Of a stretch of 64,000 bases of DNA, positions 11,523 through 21,849 are shown one piece after another; positions within the stretch are counted from its first letter, which is position 1, and each line of letters starts with the position of its first letter. A model generated the notes under the pieces. It ran no database searches. It was not told the DNA's origin and was given only the letters and a program-made list of their open reading frames with translations. Where the stretch lies: contig JAMXDE010000005.1 in assembly GCA_026770025.1 (NCBI GenBank), positions 310,001 to 374,000 of the forward strand, read 5' to 3'. The DNA is from Craspedostauros australis (taxonomy: Eukaryota > Bacillariophyta > Bacillariophyceae > Mastogloiales > Achnanthaceae). A program made the translations under genes and the position numbers.

Positions 11523-11887
11523 GAATCAGACAAGGCAGCAGTTGAGGGCAGAAACCAACATTCCGCACAAATCCGTGAAGCAGATGCCGTGGTATCACAA
11601 TGCTCTATTTAGAATCACATACTTTAGTCTGTCTGTTGTACGTCTCTTTGAAAGCAACATCTTGGACCACTTGGACCCATCAAACCCGAGACAAGAACCG
11701 CCACAGAAATTCGGCGCGAAATCAGGCGTCACCAGAACAACAACGACAATCGCAAAACCTGCCTTCTCGCCATGACGACATCCCGCACTCAAATCGAACA
11801 CAACGGCCATCTTGTGCGCTCTCATGCCCCTGCGGTGGATCCTTGTTGGCTCTCAAGCTTCTGACACAGCCGATTGCATTCCACACC
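11523..11887. other. 5' flank of the RsfS gene
   Basis: The frame of the downstream gene is open here back to an ATG at 11600, but the composition is not protein-like until the presequence that starts at 11888. No other element is seen. Confidence 0.4.
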
Positions 11888-13543
11888 ATGCGCCGAGTCC
11901 TTCAAACCAAGCGGATCTCTGGTCGCCTCCTCCCGAGATCATCAGCGCCGTCATTAACTTCACAAAGAGAATGCTCTCATTTGGTGCACCATGTTTCGTT
12001 CGGCAGGTCACTTGCGGCTTTCTCGTGCAGAGCTCCTGAACTGGGGAATTGTCACTCTCCGTTTTCCCAAGACGGAGTCTTGTTGGCAGGCTGCCGGCTG
12101 CTGTCTTCGTCGTCGTCATCGCCATCATCCTCGACCGAACAGAAGCTGCCTTCGAAGCCAACATCGAGCGAAGATGAGGGCGGTGACGTCTCGGTCGACA
12201 GCGAGGAATGGGTCCCACCAGATCGGCCTCTTGGTGGCGACCGCGGTCAAGCGAAGCTTTACCAAGTAGGCGCATCATCTCAATCCATCGTCGATGATGC
12301 CAGTGATACTCAAGGTAAAAACGACGAAAGCGCACAAACAGATGGCTCGCGAGATTTGGAGGAACAAGTTAGGGTCAACCAATCTGAGGGATCCAAGGAA
12401 CTCGATTTGCACGATGTCGATACGGACAGTGACGCAGACTACGATGATGACAGCGATGATGATGATGACGACGATGAATACGGCGACATCGAGATGGCAG
12501 ACATAGATGAATCGGAATACAGGGATGCAATGTTGCAAACGGACGAAGAATGGGAACGGCTGAAAGCGAAGGAGGGTGTAATGAACGCTATCGTCGCCGA
12601 AATCGAGGAGAGGAGTGGCGGCGATCCCACACCAGATCAACTCAAGCGATACGAGGAAGCCCTACAGGAATTCGAGGCCGAGGAGAAGCTGCAAGAAGAG
12701 GCCATTCTGTCCCGTTTGGAAGAGGAGGAGGCGGTCGTGACCACAGCTGGAGACATGGACATCGGCCTGGAAGACGATGACGATGGTACGAGTGCGCCGG
12801 AAGTGAATGATAGCATTGAAGACGATGGCACTGATGAGCCAGTGGACTGGCTGCAGCTTCGCAGACAGAAGCTGAAGGAGCAGGAAAGTTCGTTGACGCA
12901 AGGCCTGGACATTCCTGTGAAGGAGCACACCTTCTTGACGGGAGATGAGATCGTGCAGATCCTCACCGCGCTGGGGGCGATCGACATCAACGTGATCATG
13001 GATGATCCAGACGCACCACGAATGGGTGGCGGCATCACAGAAGGCATGATCATGTGCACATCGACCTCGTCGTATCAAATCATTACGCTGGGTGAGGCGA
13101 TCGCTCACCAGCTTGAATTGCGGAAGCTGTACGAGTTGAGAGACGTCGGCATTGCCAGCGCTCCGAAGAACATGAGGAAGGCCGGGATTTCCGGCACGCC
13201 ATCATTGAGGGAAACGTGGCGAGTGGTGGATTGCGGCAACTTCATAGTGCACATCCAGGACGAAGTCACCCGCCGCTCTCTGAGGCTGGATGATCTGTGG
13301 TCAGGCAAGGACCCGATCTGGAAGCTCGACTGGACCAACGAGGACAAGGTGGACGAATACGTTGCGAAGTTTCCAGTGCCAACCGAATACGAGCAGCTCA
13401 ACGCATCGCTGGATGTATCATCATCATCGGGCGGTGCCAACCTGTACCGATACCTGGCAACAACCAGATATTCCAAGCTGCAACGCCCTGCGGCAAACAC
13501 GGCACATGCAAAACGCAAGACCAAACGCAGCAGGAGAAGGTGA
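11888..13543 (+). CDS. Organellar ribosomal silencing factor RsfS/Iojap (MALSU1-like)
   Basis: 551 residues from the ATG at 11888. The N terminus MRRVLQTKRISGRLLPRSS is Arg-rich without acidic residues, a typical mitochondrial presequence, which is why I preferred this start to the in-frame ATG at 11600. Residues about 90-330 are strongly acidic (Asp/Glu runs), with predicted helices around EEWERLKAKEGVM. The RsfS/Iojap domain follows (about 340-500): LTGDEIVQILTALGAIDINV, SYQIITLGEAIAHQLELRKL, RETWRVVDCGNFIVHIQDEV and the LDDLW end. The family binds uL14 of the large ribosomal subunit and blocks subunit joining. Bacterial and mitochondrial members are usually 110-250 residues, so the acidic region is a lineage addition. 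The C terminus is very basic (KRKTKRSRRR). Confidence 0.85.
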   Translation: MRRVLQTKRISGRLLPRSSAPSLTSQRECSHLVHHVSFGRSLAAFSCRAPELGNCHSPFSQDGVLLAGCRLLSSSSSSPSSSTEQKLPSKPTSSEDEGGDVSVDSEEWVPPDRPLGGDRGQAKLYQVGASSQSIVDDASDTQGKNDESAQTDGSRDLEEQVRVNQSEGSKELDLHDVDTDSDADYDDDSDDDDDDDEYGDIEMADIDESEYRDAMLQTDEEWERLKAKEGVMNAIVAEIEERSGGDPTPDQLKRYEEALQEFEAEEKLQEEAILSRLEEEEAVVTTAGDMDIGLEDDDDGTSAPEVNDSIEDDGTDEPVDWLQLRRQKLKEQESSLTQGLDIPVKEHTFLTGDEIVQILTALGAIDINVIMDDPDAPRMGGGITEGMIMCTSTSSYQIITLGEAIAHQLELRKLYELRDVGIASAPKNMRKAGISGTPSLRETWRVVDCGNFIVHIQDEVTRRSLRLDDLWSGKDPIWKLDWTNEDKVDEYVAKFPVPTEYEQLNASLDVSSSSGGANLYRYLATTRYSKLQRPAANTAHAKRKTKRSRRR

Positions 13544-14803
13544 TGCTCAAAACACGAAGAGAACTGGGCCATGAACCTGGGTAGATTCTTGACTCCGCAG
13601 GGTTCTGTCCTTCTCTGTGGACAGCGAGGAATTCGTCTGCTTTCTCACGAAAGAAAGAAGAACCCTCAAGCACGCAAACGGGGGATGATGGGGCAACCAG
13701 TCATTTCTACATCGCATGTACCTCGCACAAGCTACTCGTGGCGCTCTGGCACTTCAGGAAGGCCAAGGCGTGGACGTCCTTTACGCATCACCATAGTCTA
13801 CGAATAGAGCAGTTCCATCCCCACGAAATTCATACTTCTCTCACATGTGTTCGCAGAATAGTATCTTCGCGTGCTTCTGCTCTTGTTGCCGGAGCCGTTG
13901 TTGTGACTGCTGTGTGCTCTGATGCACGAGCTACTCTATGGTACAGATAGGTCACGGCAGCCATTGATTCCTCTTCTCGATGGAAATTTGTGTCCGCAAG
14001 GAACATTGTTGTGCGCAACCGAATGAGAGAAATGAGTGACGACGTCGCTGTCACTGGCGATCTCATCGCCAATCCCACCGTTGCGGTTCTTGTTCCCATA
14101 AGATTCTATTTCTCCACTTCGATGATCACTCGCGCCATGCGAGCAACGCCAGTTCTTGTTCCTGTTCCTGTTCCTTTCGCCTCGGTGGCTGTGGCTCGTT
14201 CTCCCCGTGAATCATTGGATGGTCGAAGGGGTGCGGAGACGCGATGTCGAGAACAGCAGAATCTTCACTCTTGCTTGTTGGCTCCTTTTGGCGCGAAGGA
14301 ATTTCTCAAACCCGCGAAAGGCCGGTGGAGAAAGACACGCGAAGCCCATGGAGGAAACGGTGTTCTCATTTCGGCGCGAAACCGAACAGGGTCAATTCCC
14401 TCCGATGACGCCGCAACAGCCAACGGATGCTTCCTCATGATTCTCCACTCTGCGCCTACTGCTTTTGTTGATGTCGATGATGTTGAGGTTGTTGATCTTG
14501 TGGCTGCGCTCTGTCTGTTGGCATGGTTCCTTCTCCGCTTCCCTTTCTCTGTCCCCCTTGCGTTGCCTCACATCGCCTCACCGTCCTCGTACTCGTAGCT
14601 CTTAGTCGTACTGTTGACCAACGTGTTTGTTCTTCACTATTTCAACATTTGGAATGCGACGCGATGCAATGCAATCCACTCGATGCCCACAAAATTGCCA
14701 ACCAGGTTTCTCAATCAATCCCACCGAGAACAACCACTTACGCTGAACAAACAGCACCATCATTCACATTACACCAAGGTAACACCATACTGATACAGAC
14801 AGC
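13544..14803. other. Intergenic region
   Basis: About 1.26 kb. A plus-strand frame at 13990-14598 is open for about 200 codons but has repetitive Val/Pro composition and no recognisable domain, so I do not call it. TACTCGTA lies at 14590. The last 100 bases are probably the Pta 5' leader. Confidence 0.4.
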
Positions 14804-17434
14804 ATGACGACCGAAGAGCCCAAGCATGATAGCAACCACTCGCGCAATGGCGGTGCCGAAAGCCTCTACCTCGTGCCGACCGGACCATCCATCGGGTTGA
14901 CGTCCGTGTCTCTCGGGTTGCTGCACGCCCTTGACCGTAAAGGAATCCGCGTCGGATTCTGGAAGCCAGTGGCCCAGCCACCTGAGCATCACTCGAACCA
15001 TCGCCACCATCGTCGCCGCAACTCGCCTCCTCGAGACGATGTGACCAAGTCCGTCGGAGCTGACACTGCGAAGCAAAGCGCTGCCAACGCCGCGCCCAAC
15101 GAAGAGACCTCCACCCACTTTTGTCGCAAGATCGCGAAGCTGGGAATCCCAAGCCCAGCCCCCATGCCGTTCGAGGAGGCGGAAGAACTGTGGTGGGATG
15201 CGAGCCGTCGCGACGAGCTGCTCCAAAAGATCGTAGCCTCGTTCCAGGACATCCAGCAGATATGCGATGTCGCCATCGTCGAAGGCCTGCAACCCACCGC
15301 CCATCACCCAGAGCTCGAGGAATGGAACCACGCCGTCGTGCGTGCCCTCGACGCCGAGGTGATCATCGTGTCCACCATGGACCCCTCGGCGCAGCCCCCA
15401 AGATGCAACTCCAGGGCCAGCCTGTCGTCGCTCGATACTGAGTCCAGCGAATCCAGCGACGAAGACCCAGAACAGAACGGGTGGAGGCGCTGCAGAGAAC
15501 GCCTCGAGCAGATCGCACAGCACTATGGGGGTCTGGAGGATCCCCGCGTGCTTGGGTGCATCCTCAACGGGCTGAAGGATCCCGTCCAAGAGGAAGAGCT
15601 CTCCAGTCGCTGTTCACCATTCTGCGCCAAGACCCCAAGGCCCAGCCTCGTCGACCCCAGCATGCCCAGCATCCCAGGCAGGCGCCGATTTTCCAAGTTC
15701 TGGACGTCCGACCGCATCCAGGCCCGGTGCCCGTTCTTCACCCCCAAGTTCCGATTGCTCGGTGCGATCCCCTTCAAGGAGAATCTCACGAACCCCAGAA
15801 CCGTCGATGTGCAGCAGCACCTGAGGGCAACGATCCTCAACGAGGGCGACATCCGCAACCGCCGCGTGTCCCAAATCTGCGTCGTGGCGATGACCCTCAA
15901 GAACATGGCGCACAGGCTCACGCAGCCCAACACTCTCATCCTCACGCCAGGCGACCGCGACGATGTGCTCATTGCGGCATGCATGGCAGCGCTCAACGGA
16001 ACGCCCTTGGCAGGCGTGGTGCTTACCGGAGGCATCTCCCCAAGCCCCAGCATCTGGAACCTGTGCGAGACCGCATTCAAGACCGGCCTCCCGATCCTGT
16101 CCACCGAGCAGGATTCCTTCGCCGTTTCTGCTCTTCTGGGCAGCGTCGACCCGTCTGTGCCGCCGGATGACATCGTGCGCATGCGCAACGTGATGAACTC
16201 CATCGCCGATCACCTCGAAGGCCCATTCGAGCAGCTGTTCCAATCGCAGTCCTACCGCAAGCTCATGCTTCGGCAGCCGCGCATGTCCCCGCCTGCCTTC
16301 TTGCACCGTCTTGTCACGCAGGCGCGTGCCCGGCCGCAACGCATCGTTCTGCCAGAGGGTGAGGAACCCCGCATCATCAAGGCCGCGTGCCTGACGCACC
16401 AGCGAAGCATCGCCCAATGCGTCCTGCTTGGAGATCCAGACGAAATCGCGAGGGTTGCGCAAGCCCAGGGCTTGACTCTCCCCAGCGATCTGGAGATCCT
16501 TCCTCCCAGCGTGGAGATCCGGCAGAAGTATGTGGACAGCATGGTGGAGTTGCGAAAGCACAAGGGGATGACACCGCCGTCCGCAATGAACCAGCTGGAA
16601 GACGTCACTGTCCTCGGCACCATGATGCTGGCCGATGGGCATGTGGATGGACTGGTCTCCGGTGCCAACCATTCCACCGCCAACACCGTCCGCCCGGCCC
16701 TCCAGCTGATCAAGACGACCGACTCCGCCAGCATCGTCTCATCCATCTTCTTCATGTGCCTGCCCGATCAGGTCTTGATTTACGGCGATTGCGCGATCAA
16801 CCCTGATCCGACGGCCGAGCAGCTTGCCGATATCGCCCTCCAAAGCTCGGAATCTGCCGAGGCCTTTGGCATCGATCCTCGCGTTGCCCTGATCTCCTAC
16901 AGCACCGGAACCAGCGGACGCGGCAACAATGTCGACAAGGTGCGCAAGGCCACCGCGCTCGCCAAGGCCCGCCGTCCCGACTTGCTGATGGACGGCCCCC
17001 TGCAGTACGATGCCGCCAGTTCGATGGATGTGGCGAAGAGCAAGGCTCCAGATTCGCAGGTAGCAGGCAAGGCCACCGTGCTGATCTTCCCAGATCTCAA
17101 CACCGGCAACACGACCTACAAGGCCGTCCAGCGTACTGCCGACGTGGTGGCCATCGGTCCCATGCTGCAGGGCCTCAAGCGTCCCGTCAACGATCTCAGC
17201 CGTGGAGCTCGTGTCGAGGACATCGTATACACCATCGCGCTCACGGCCATCCAGGCGCAGCATCTTTCGAATAAGAACACCGCTGAGCAGCAGCGCAGCG
17301 AGGGCAAGACCGATGCTCGGTCCTCCCCTGTCCCCGATGCGGATCTGCAGCAAGGAGAGGCAGGTAAGATCCCTGAGTCTCCCACCAGCATCATGGAATC
17401 TCACCAAGGGGCACAACCGGCCGGATCGGCATAA
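14804..17434 (+). CDS. pta: Phosphate acetyltransferase, long bacterial type
   Basis: 876 residues from the ATG at 14804, no intron. It interconverts acetyl-CoA plus phosphate and acetyl phosphate plus CoA. The N terminus (LYLVPTGPSIGLTSVSLGLL, then RVGFWKPVAQP) matches the P-loop-like domain of E. coli-type Pta. A DRTGG-type regulatory domain follows (about 300-470). The PTA_PTB catalytic domain runs about 509-835, with RIVLPEGEEPRIIKAA, LVSGANHSTANTVRPALQ, ISYSTGTSGRG and DGPLQYDAAS. Linkers of Ser/Glu-rich sequence (about 65-110 and 205-235) and a 40-residue C-terminal tail are extra relative to the roughly 714-residue bacterial enzyme. No clear organelle signal is seen, so it may be cytosolic. 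Acetate kinase is not in the window. Bacterial or endosymbiotic origin is inferred. Confidence 0.95.
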   Translation: MTTEEPKHDSNHSRNGGAESLYLVPTGPSIGLTSVSLGLLHALDRKGIRVGFWKPVAQPPEHHSNHRHHRRRNSPPRDDVTKSVGADTAKQSAANAAPNEETSTHFCRKIAKLGIPSPAPMPFEEAEELWWDASRRDELLQKIVASFQDIQQICDVAIVEGLQPTAHHPELEEWNHAVVRALDAEVIIVSTMDPSAQPPRCNSRASLSSLDTESSESSDEDPEQNGWRRCRERLEQIAQHYGGLEDPRVLGCILNGLKDPVQEEELSSRCSPFCAKTPRPSLVDPSMPSIPGRRRFSKFWTSDRIQARCPFFTPKFRLLGAIPFKENLTNPRTVDVQQHLRATILNEGDIRNRRVSQICVVAMTLKNMAHRLTQPNTLILTPGDRDDVLIAACMAALNGTPLAGVVLTGGISPSPSIWNLCETAFKTGLPILSTEQDSFAVSALLGSVDPSVPPDDIVRMRNVMNSIADHLEGPFEQLFQSQSYRKLMLRQPRMSPPAFLHRLVTQARARPQRIVLPEGEEPRIIKAACLTHQRSIAQCVLLGDPDEIARVAQAQGLTLPSDLEILPPSVEIRQKYVDSMVELRKHKGMTPPSAMNQLEDVTVLGTMMLADGHVDGLVSGANHSTANTVRPALQLIKTTDSASIVSSIFFMCLPDQVLIYGDCAINPDPTAEQLADIALQSSESAEAFGIDPRVALISYSTGTSGRGNNVDKVRKATALAKARRPDLLMDGPLQYDAASSMDVAKSKAPDSQVAGKATVLIFPDLNTGNTTYKAVQRTADVVAIGPMLQGLKRPVNDLSRGARVEDIVYTIALTAIQAQHLSNKNTAEQQRSEGKTDARSSPVPDADLQQGEAGKIPESPTSIMESHQGAQPAGSA

Positions 17435-17824
17435 GCCGTCATGCGCTGGTGACGATGCACATCTTCGTCTCATGCCAGACGCGTGCACCACCATAGCTGT
17501 GGTAATCGGAAGAGGGCGCTGGACCATACGTGGTTCGCTCCTTCGCTTTTGAAACGATAGTCGACTCTGGATGAGCATGTGAAATACGAGTACAGAGTGC
17601 CATGCTTGAAGATGATGCGGCAAAGAAGGAAGAAACACACCAAACACCAACATTAGACCGGAGATGCGAAGAAAGGATGTTGCCATCTCCTGACTCTCTA
17701 GAGAATAATAGATGATGCACTTCTGCCATTACCATACATTCGTAGTATGCACAGGGCGGTACAGAGTGGAGCACAGTGGTTGGAGTACCGCTGGATTGGT
17801 AGTGACGCCAACATGAAGTTGATC
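17435..17824. other. Intergenic region between convergent genes
   Basis: Convergent 3' ends; no gene is seen. TACGAGTA lies at 17585. Confidence 0.5.
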
Positions 17825-19462
17825 TTACTCTGCCAAGGCAGTGGCGAGTGTGAGGTTGACGAAGAGGTCGGCGAGGGGGATGTAGTACTCCGATGGGACC
17901 AGATGGACATTGTCCACATGTTTCGTTTTGGATGACTTGTGCCAAACATCCACGAAAGCGACGTGATCCCTCAAGAATGATGCCGACAATCCGTTGCCAT
18001 TGTGCTCTGCGGGAGATGAAAGGATCGTCATCAATGCGTCATTCCACGCCTTCAACTTCCAATTCCGCTGGGGTCTTGACGGCTGATTCTTGGTGTACGA
18101 AAGCGAAATCCAAACGATATGTTCGCAGATCGGTGGCTCAGTTCCAATACCATCAGTGATGCTGTCAGTATTCGCTGTCAACGCTGGGACCGGCGACAAC
18201 AGTTGCTTCCAGTACTGTTGCACATTGCTAGTGTACAACTCAGTCGTCATGTTGGGAATCGCCATGTCATGAGTGCCAGTATTGACGACGCAAATCGCAG
18301 ACGCAGCGAGTTGCCGATGGTCGCCTTCTCTTGGATGTTGCTGCCGCTGTCTTTGGAGATACTGGATGGCAGTTTCCTGCGTCGTCCGCGATGTGCTGGT
18401 TGGCACTGCAACATCCAATGCAAATTCCACAGTCAGGAACTCCATCGTTGTCGATGCTGGCGATCGCAAAGATGCGATTTCACGAGCGTTTCTGCTATCG
18501 GCGATCGTCCCAGCGCCGTTGACTTCCACAAGATGCTGCTGATTGAAGCATTTGGCGGCATCGGAACAGAAGGGATTCAGCAAGCCAAACGCCACCGGTC
18601 CTTCTCCTTTCGAATGATCAGGTGGAACCCACTTCACAGGGTTTCTGCTGTCAGCGTGACCAAAGTCTCCTTGGAAATCGCCATCACTTGCTTTCGCATC
18701 CTGTCCACCCAGCGCAGAGGTTGCGGAGGGCGGGCGCATTCCAAAGTATTCCAACGAGCCGCACCTGTGCGTGCTGTTTCGCAACAACGTTGTGTTCGTC
18801 TGCGCTGCACGAGAAAGCGACCCATCTCCGAGCAGATCGTGAGGCGTCATGAGTCGCGGTTGCTCGTGCAAGCCCGCAATGATGGCATCAAACAGATGTC
18901 TCATGGTGGAGTCGCCGAAGAAGATCCATGGGCGGTTCCGCCCGATGCTGTGCCTCTGGAAGCTGCGATGGATAATCCGAAAGCATTGCTTCAACGTCCC
19001 TTTGTGCTTCCACTCGCAGTAGAACGTGGCATTGTTCATATAGTCGTACTGAGGCGAAGTGAGTGTTGCTTCCGAAGGAGCCGGAATGGAAGTCAACGCA
19101 TTCGGGCCATCGTCACGACTTCTTTGTTGGAAAGGGAGGACATGAGAATGTGGCGGCAACGGATCATCGATGATCCCGTGGAAGGAAATCGTGCTCAGCA
19201 CGGCGAACGAGAGCAGACACACAGGCAACGCCGTGAGGCAGCACCTGCTCCTGCAGCGGATGAAGCCGAGCCTTGCGCCCCTGCCTTCCTTTTTCACAGT
19301 CCGGACATCGTAGTGCCGTCGAGTCCCATTGCCATTGCTTACATGCCTCGAATGCGTCAGCTGTCTCATCGAGACTGTGCGTTCCTGACCAAGGCCACCC
19401 GAGATTGTGTCATTCCCGATCGTGTGTTGTGGTTTGTGGAGATTATGGTGTGTTTCGGTCAT
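17825..19462 (-). CDS. Type II membrane SGNH/GDSL-fold protein (PC-esterase / polysaccharide O-acetyltransferase-like)
   Basis: 545 residues from the ATG at 19462. A basic cytosolic N terminus precedes one membrane helix at about 74-97 (CCLTALPVCLLSFAVLSTI), giving type II topology typical of Golgi enzymes. In the lumenal part, WIFFGDSTMRHLFDAI (GDS at 183-185) supplies the nucleophile block. VDNVHLVPSEYY near the C terminus (D517-x-x-H520) supplies the DxxH block. The pair GDS plus DxxH defines the PC-esterase / TBL / CASD1 group, which move acetyl groups on or off glycans. The central part (about 225-330) is Ser/Thr-rich with several N-x-S/T sites. A substrate cannot be assigned. The reading frame is intact. 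Confidence 0.75.
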   Translation of the reverse strand: MTETHHNLHKPQHTIGNDTISGGLGQERTVSMRQLTHSRHVSNGNGTRRHYDVRTVKKEGRGARLGFIRCRSRCCLTALPVCLLSFAVLSTISFHGIIDDPLPPHSHVLPFQQRSRDDGPNALTSIPAPSEATLTSPQYDYMNNATFYCEWKHKGTLKQCFRIIHRSFQRHSIGRNRPWIFFGDSTMRHLFDAIIAGLHEQPRLMTPHDLLGDGSLSRAAQTNTTLLRNSTHRCGSLEYFGMRPPSATSALGGQDAKASDGDFQGDFGHADSRNPVKWVPPDHSKGEGPVAFGLLNPFCSDAAKCFNQQHLVEVNGAGTIADSRNAREIASLRSPASTTMEFLTVEFALDVAVPTSTSRTTQETAIQYLQRQRQQHPREGDHRQLAASAICVVNTGTHDMAIPNMTTELYTSNVQQYWKQLLSPVPALTANTDSITDGIGTEPPICEHIVWISLSYTKNQPSRPQRNWKLKAWNDALMTILSSPAEHNGNGLSASFLRDHVAFVDVWHKSSKTKHVDNVHLVPSEYYIPLADLFVNLTLATALAE

Positions 19463-19878
19463 TTTCTGTCTTCGTGTGCCTTTTGGGAGAACTGGTGGAC
19501 GAACGCACGTATGCGCATCCGAGACACGTGCAAGTCACACATGCGCGACACAAGAGAAGAGAAGAACTTGGTCTGCTCGAATGGGTTGACCACAAAAGAA
19601 GTACGGAACGAGGCGAGGTCTAACTCGGCATATGCTGTTCTATGATGCGACTACGGCACAATGAAAGTAGTAGCGTATAATAGTATCCTATTATATGAAC
19701 ATTGCGTTAGACCCCTCCATCTCAGTCCTCGCAGCGATTCATTCATTCAATCATTCGATGCCTTTTCAGGGACGCACGAGACAGGTCCAACGTTGGCAGT
19801 CTTTGGTGGAGCCTGCAGAGTACTATTATATCATTGTATGATCCACACGATGGATCGATGCTTCTCATGTCCTGAACT
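19463..19878. other. Intergenic region
   Basis: The short spacer lies between two minus-strand genes. No element is recognised. Confidence 0.5.
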
Positions 19879-20961
19879 CTACCACAGCGGCTCGGAGCCA
19901 TCCATGTGCTTTATGGATTTCAGGATGCCGTCCAAGGCGATATCCACACGCTCTTCGGCATTGTTTGCTAGCAGCAGCTTGGGCCGAATCTCCAGCGCAA
20001 CCCCCATGGCCGGCAGCGGGTTAACCAAGGCTCCGATCCAGAAGGCGCAGTCGGTCGGCGACTTGGACGGTGATGGCATGTCGCCAAGATCCACCAATAG
20101 CTGGTCGATCTGTCCGTCCTGCCGCTCGCGTTCTCGTGCCAGCTGGATCCATCTATCGACGAGGGATTTCTGTTCCGGCATGCTGAGGTTGGGCGCCGTC
20201 AGTTGCTGCGCCTTCTGCTTGGCGGAGGTGACGGTCGTGTCGTCGTCATCTTCGTCGCCGTTGAATTCGTCATCGAATATTTGGACCTTGGCCTCGGTCC
20301 AGCCTTGCTCCGCCGTGACCACATCCTTTTCGATGCGGAATCGTCTGGTGCCTCTCAAGGATATCAGCAGCTCGCTCTCTCCGTCGCTGCCATCATCTGC
20401 CGTATATGTTGGCGAACCTGACGACGAGGTGGAAGCGCCGGCACCATCCAACTTGGGTGGTTCCATGATCTCGACGATGACGCCGGTTCGAAGATGCACC
20501 TGCCGACCATCGCTTAATCGCGCGATTCCGGTCATGCCGAAGGTCGGCGTTTCCTGCTCCCATCGAGTGCGCACCAGCTCCATGAAGAACGGATTGTTGA
20601 CCTTGAGCTTGAAGACCTGGCGGGGCAGCATGGCGTCCAGCACCACCAGAGGCAGAGTTTGGGAGCGTTCCGTGAACTGATTCATCCGGCTTTGCAAGGA
20701 CGCCATGAAGTCGTCATCGCTGCCGTTGCCATCGTCGTTCGGTGGACCATCCTCAAGAAGCGCCCTCAGCTGCGTGCTGGGGTGCACCAGGCGGCCACCA
20801 GTACATCTTGCGGTCCTTGCTTCGTCTCGGTGCTGGCAGCAAGCCTGTGTTCGCACTTCCGCTGCTGTCGAAATCGAAGGACGCAGGCCGAACGCTTCAG
20901 CTTGCGACTGCCAAAGCAGTGAGCAAAGCAGCACGCTAAGCGTGAAGCCAAGTTTCACCAT
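19879..20961 (-). CDS. Plastid-targeted LON substrate-binding-domain protein
   Basis: 360 residues from the ATG at 20961. The frame is open further upstream, but this Met begins a clean signal peptide (MVKLGFTLSVLLCSLLWQSQ, then AEA) followed by Phe (FGLRPS). That Ala-Phe junction is the hallmark of import into red-alga-derived complex plastids. The mature part contains the LON N-domain: LPLVVLDAMLPRQVFKLKV, FGMTGIARL, GVIVEIMEPP and LLISLRGTRRFRIE. Acidic and Ser-rich inserts lie in the domain. No AAA+ or protease domain follows, so this is a stand-alone LON-domain protein like those of plant and algal plastids and cyanobacteria. Helices near the C terminus (FWIGALVNPLPAMGVALEIR) fit the family's helical half. 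Exact role unknown. Confidence 0.82.
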   Translation of the reverse strand: MVKLGFTLSVLLCSLLWQSQAEAFGLRPSISTAAEVRTQACCQHRDEARTARCTGGRLVHPSTQLRALLEDGPPNDDGNGSDDDFMASLQSRMNQFTERSQTLPLVVLDAMLPRQVFKLKVNNPFFMELVRTRWEQETPTFGMTGIARLSDGRQVHLRTGVIVEIMEPPKLDGAGASTSSSGSPTYTADDGSDGESELLISLRGTRRFRIEKDVVTAEQGWTEAKVQIFDDEFNGDEDDDDTTVTSAKQKAQQLTAPNLSMPEQKSLVDRWIQLARERERQDGQIDQLLVDLGDMPSPSKSPTDCAFWIGALVNPLPAMGVALEIRPKLLLANNAEERVDIALDGILKSIKHMDGSEPLW

Positions 20962-21849
20962 TGATGCAATTGTCTTTGTAGAATAGTTGTTACTGGTCTC
21001 TTGCAACGCACGGCGGACACCATCCGGAGCCTGCGAGGGATCTTGTGCCAATTGTGTTGTGAGAGGTCTCGCTCCGTTCGGATTGGATTGCGTTCCATTT
21101 TGTGGTGGCGCTTGATGCCTGCCACACAAGAGATTCTTTGCGTGCAAATTGCGACGATGGTTCGCCAGGTCCGTTGAATCGGTCATTTCTATCGACTGAT
21201 ACGACCACAATGGATCGCAGGTTTCGCCGTCTGTTCGCCCATCCTGTGTGAGAATGAAGAACGAAAGAAGGAATGTGCGGAAACGCACAAAATTGCCACC
21301 ACAAACTTTTCGTTCTTTCTCTTTTGCCCGCGTGAGCATCTCCATCCAACGACGCGTGGTGCCAATCCTCCATGCTGATCTCTGTGCTCTCGTCGCTGCT
21401 GCTCGTTGATGGAAATCGTACACTTTGCAGCGCAGACTACGCATAGTAGGCCGTATAGTATTGGTGGCCTATTTGCTGATTCTCCACAAGAGCACAGCAA
21501 TACCTTCCCTTGAATCAAGATACGAGCAGAGGAGGGAGGCGTCGCAATCCTTGAGTTTGCGTGTGCTTGGGTGAGGTTGCATTAGACGGCTCGCGTAGGG
21601 TCCCCTGCCACCACATCATTTGTCGAGCTCGAAGATTCGGTCGCGCTCCATACGTGCCAACATCAGTCCTCGCATCAACACCAACATCAACACCAACATC
21701 AGCAAGGACTTACTTCTCGCACACAAATCTGTCGCAATTGGAAGCGCACCTTCAACATCAAGTTCTTCTGACGGACAGCGTTGCACCAGAGCAACAGCAA
21801 GAGCAAGTAATACGAGTGCAAGCGTCAAGTGTGAGGTCACGATCGCAAG
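20962..21849. other. Divergent intergenic region
   Basis: This stretch lies between divergent genes (minus-strand LON protein, plus-strand nucleotidyltransferase). The minus-strand frame of the LON gene remains open to 21444 but is not protein-like. Two exact copies of the 12-bp unit CATCAACACCAA (21673-21696) lie in the probable leader of the plus-strand gene. Confidence 0.45.

Noticed and set aside
13990-14598. 202-codon plus-strand frame
   Set aside because: Val/Pro repeat composition and no recognisable fold.
18119-19645. 508-codon plus-strand frame
   Set aside because: Antisense of the SGNH protein, which has real motifs.
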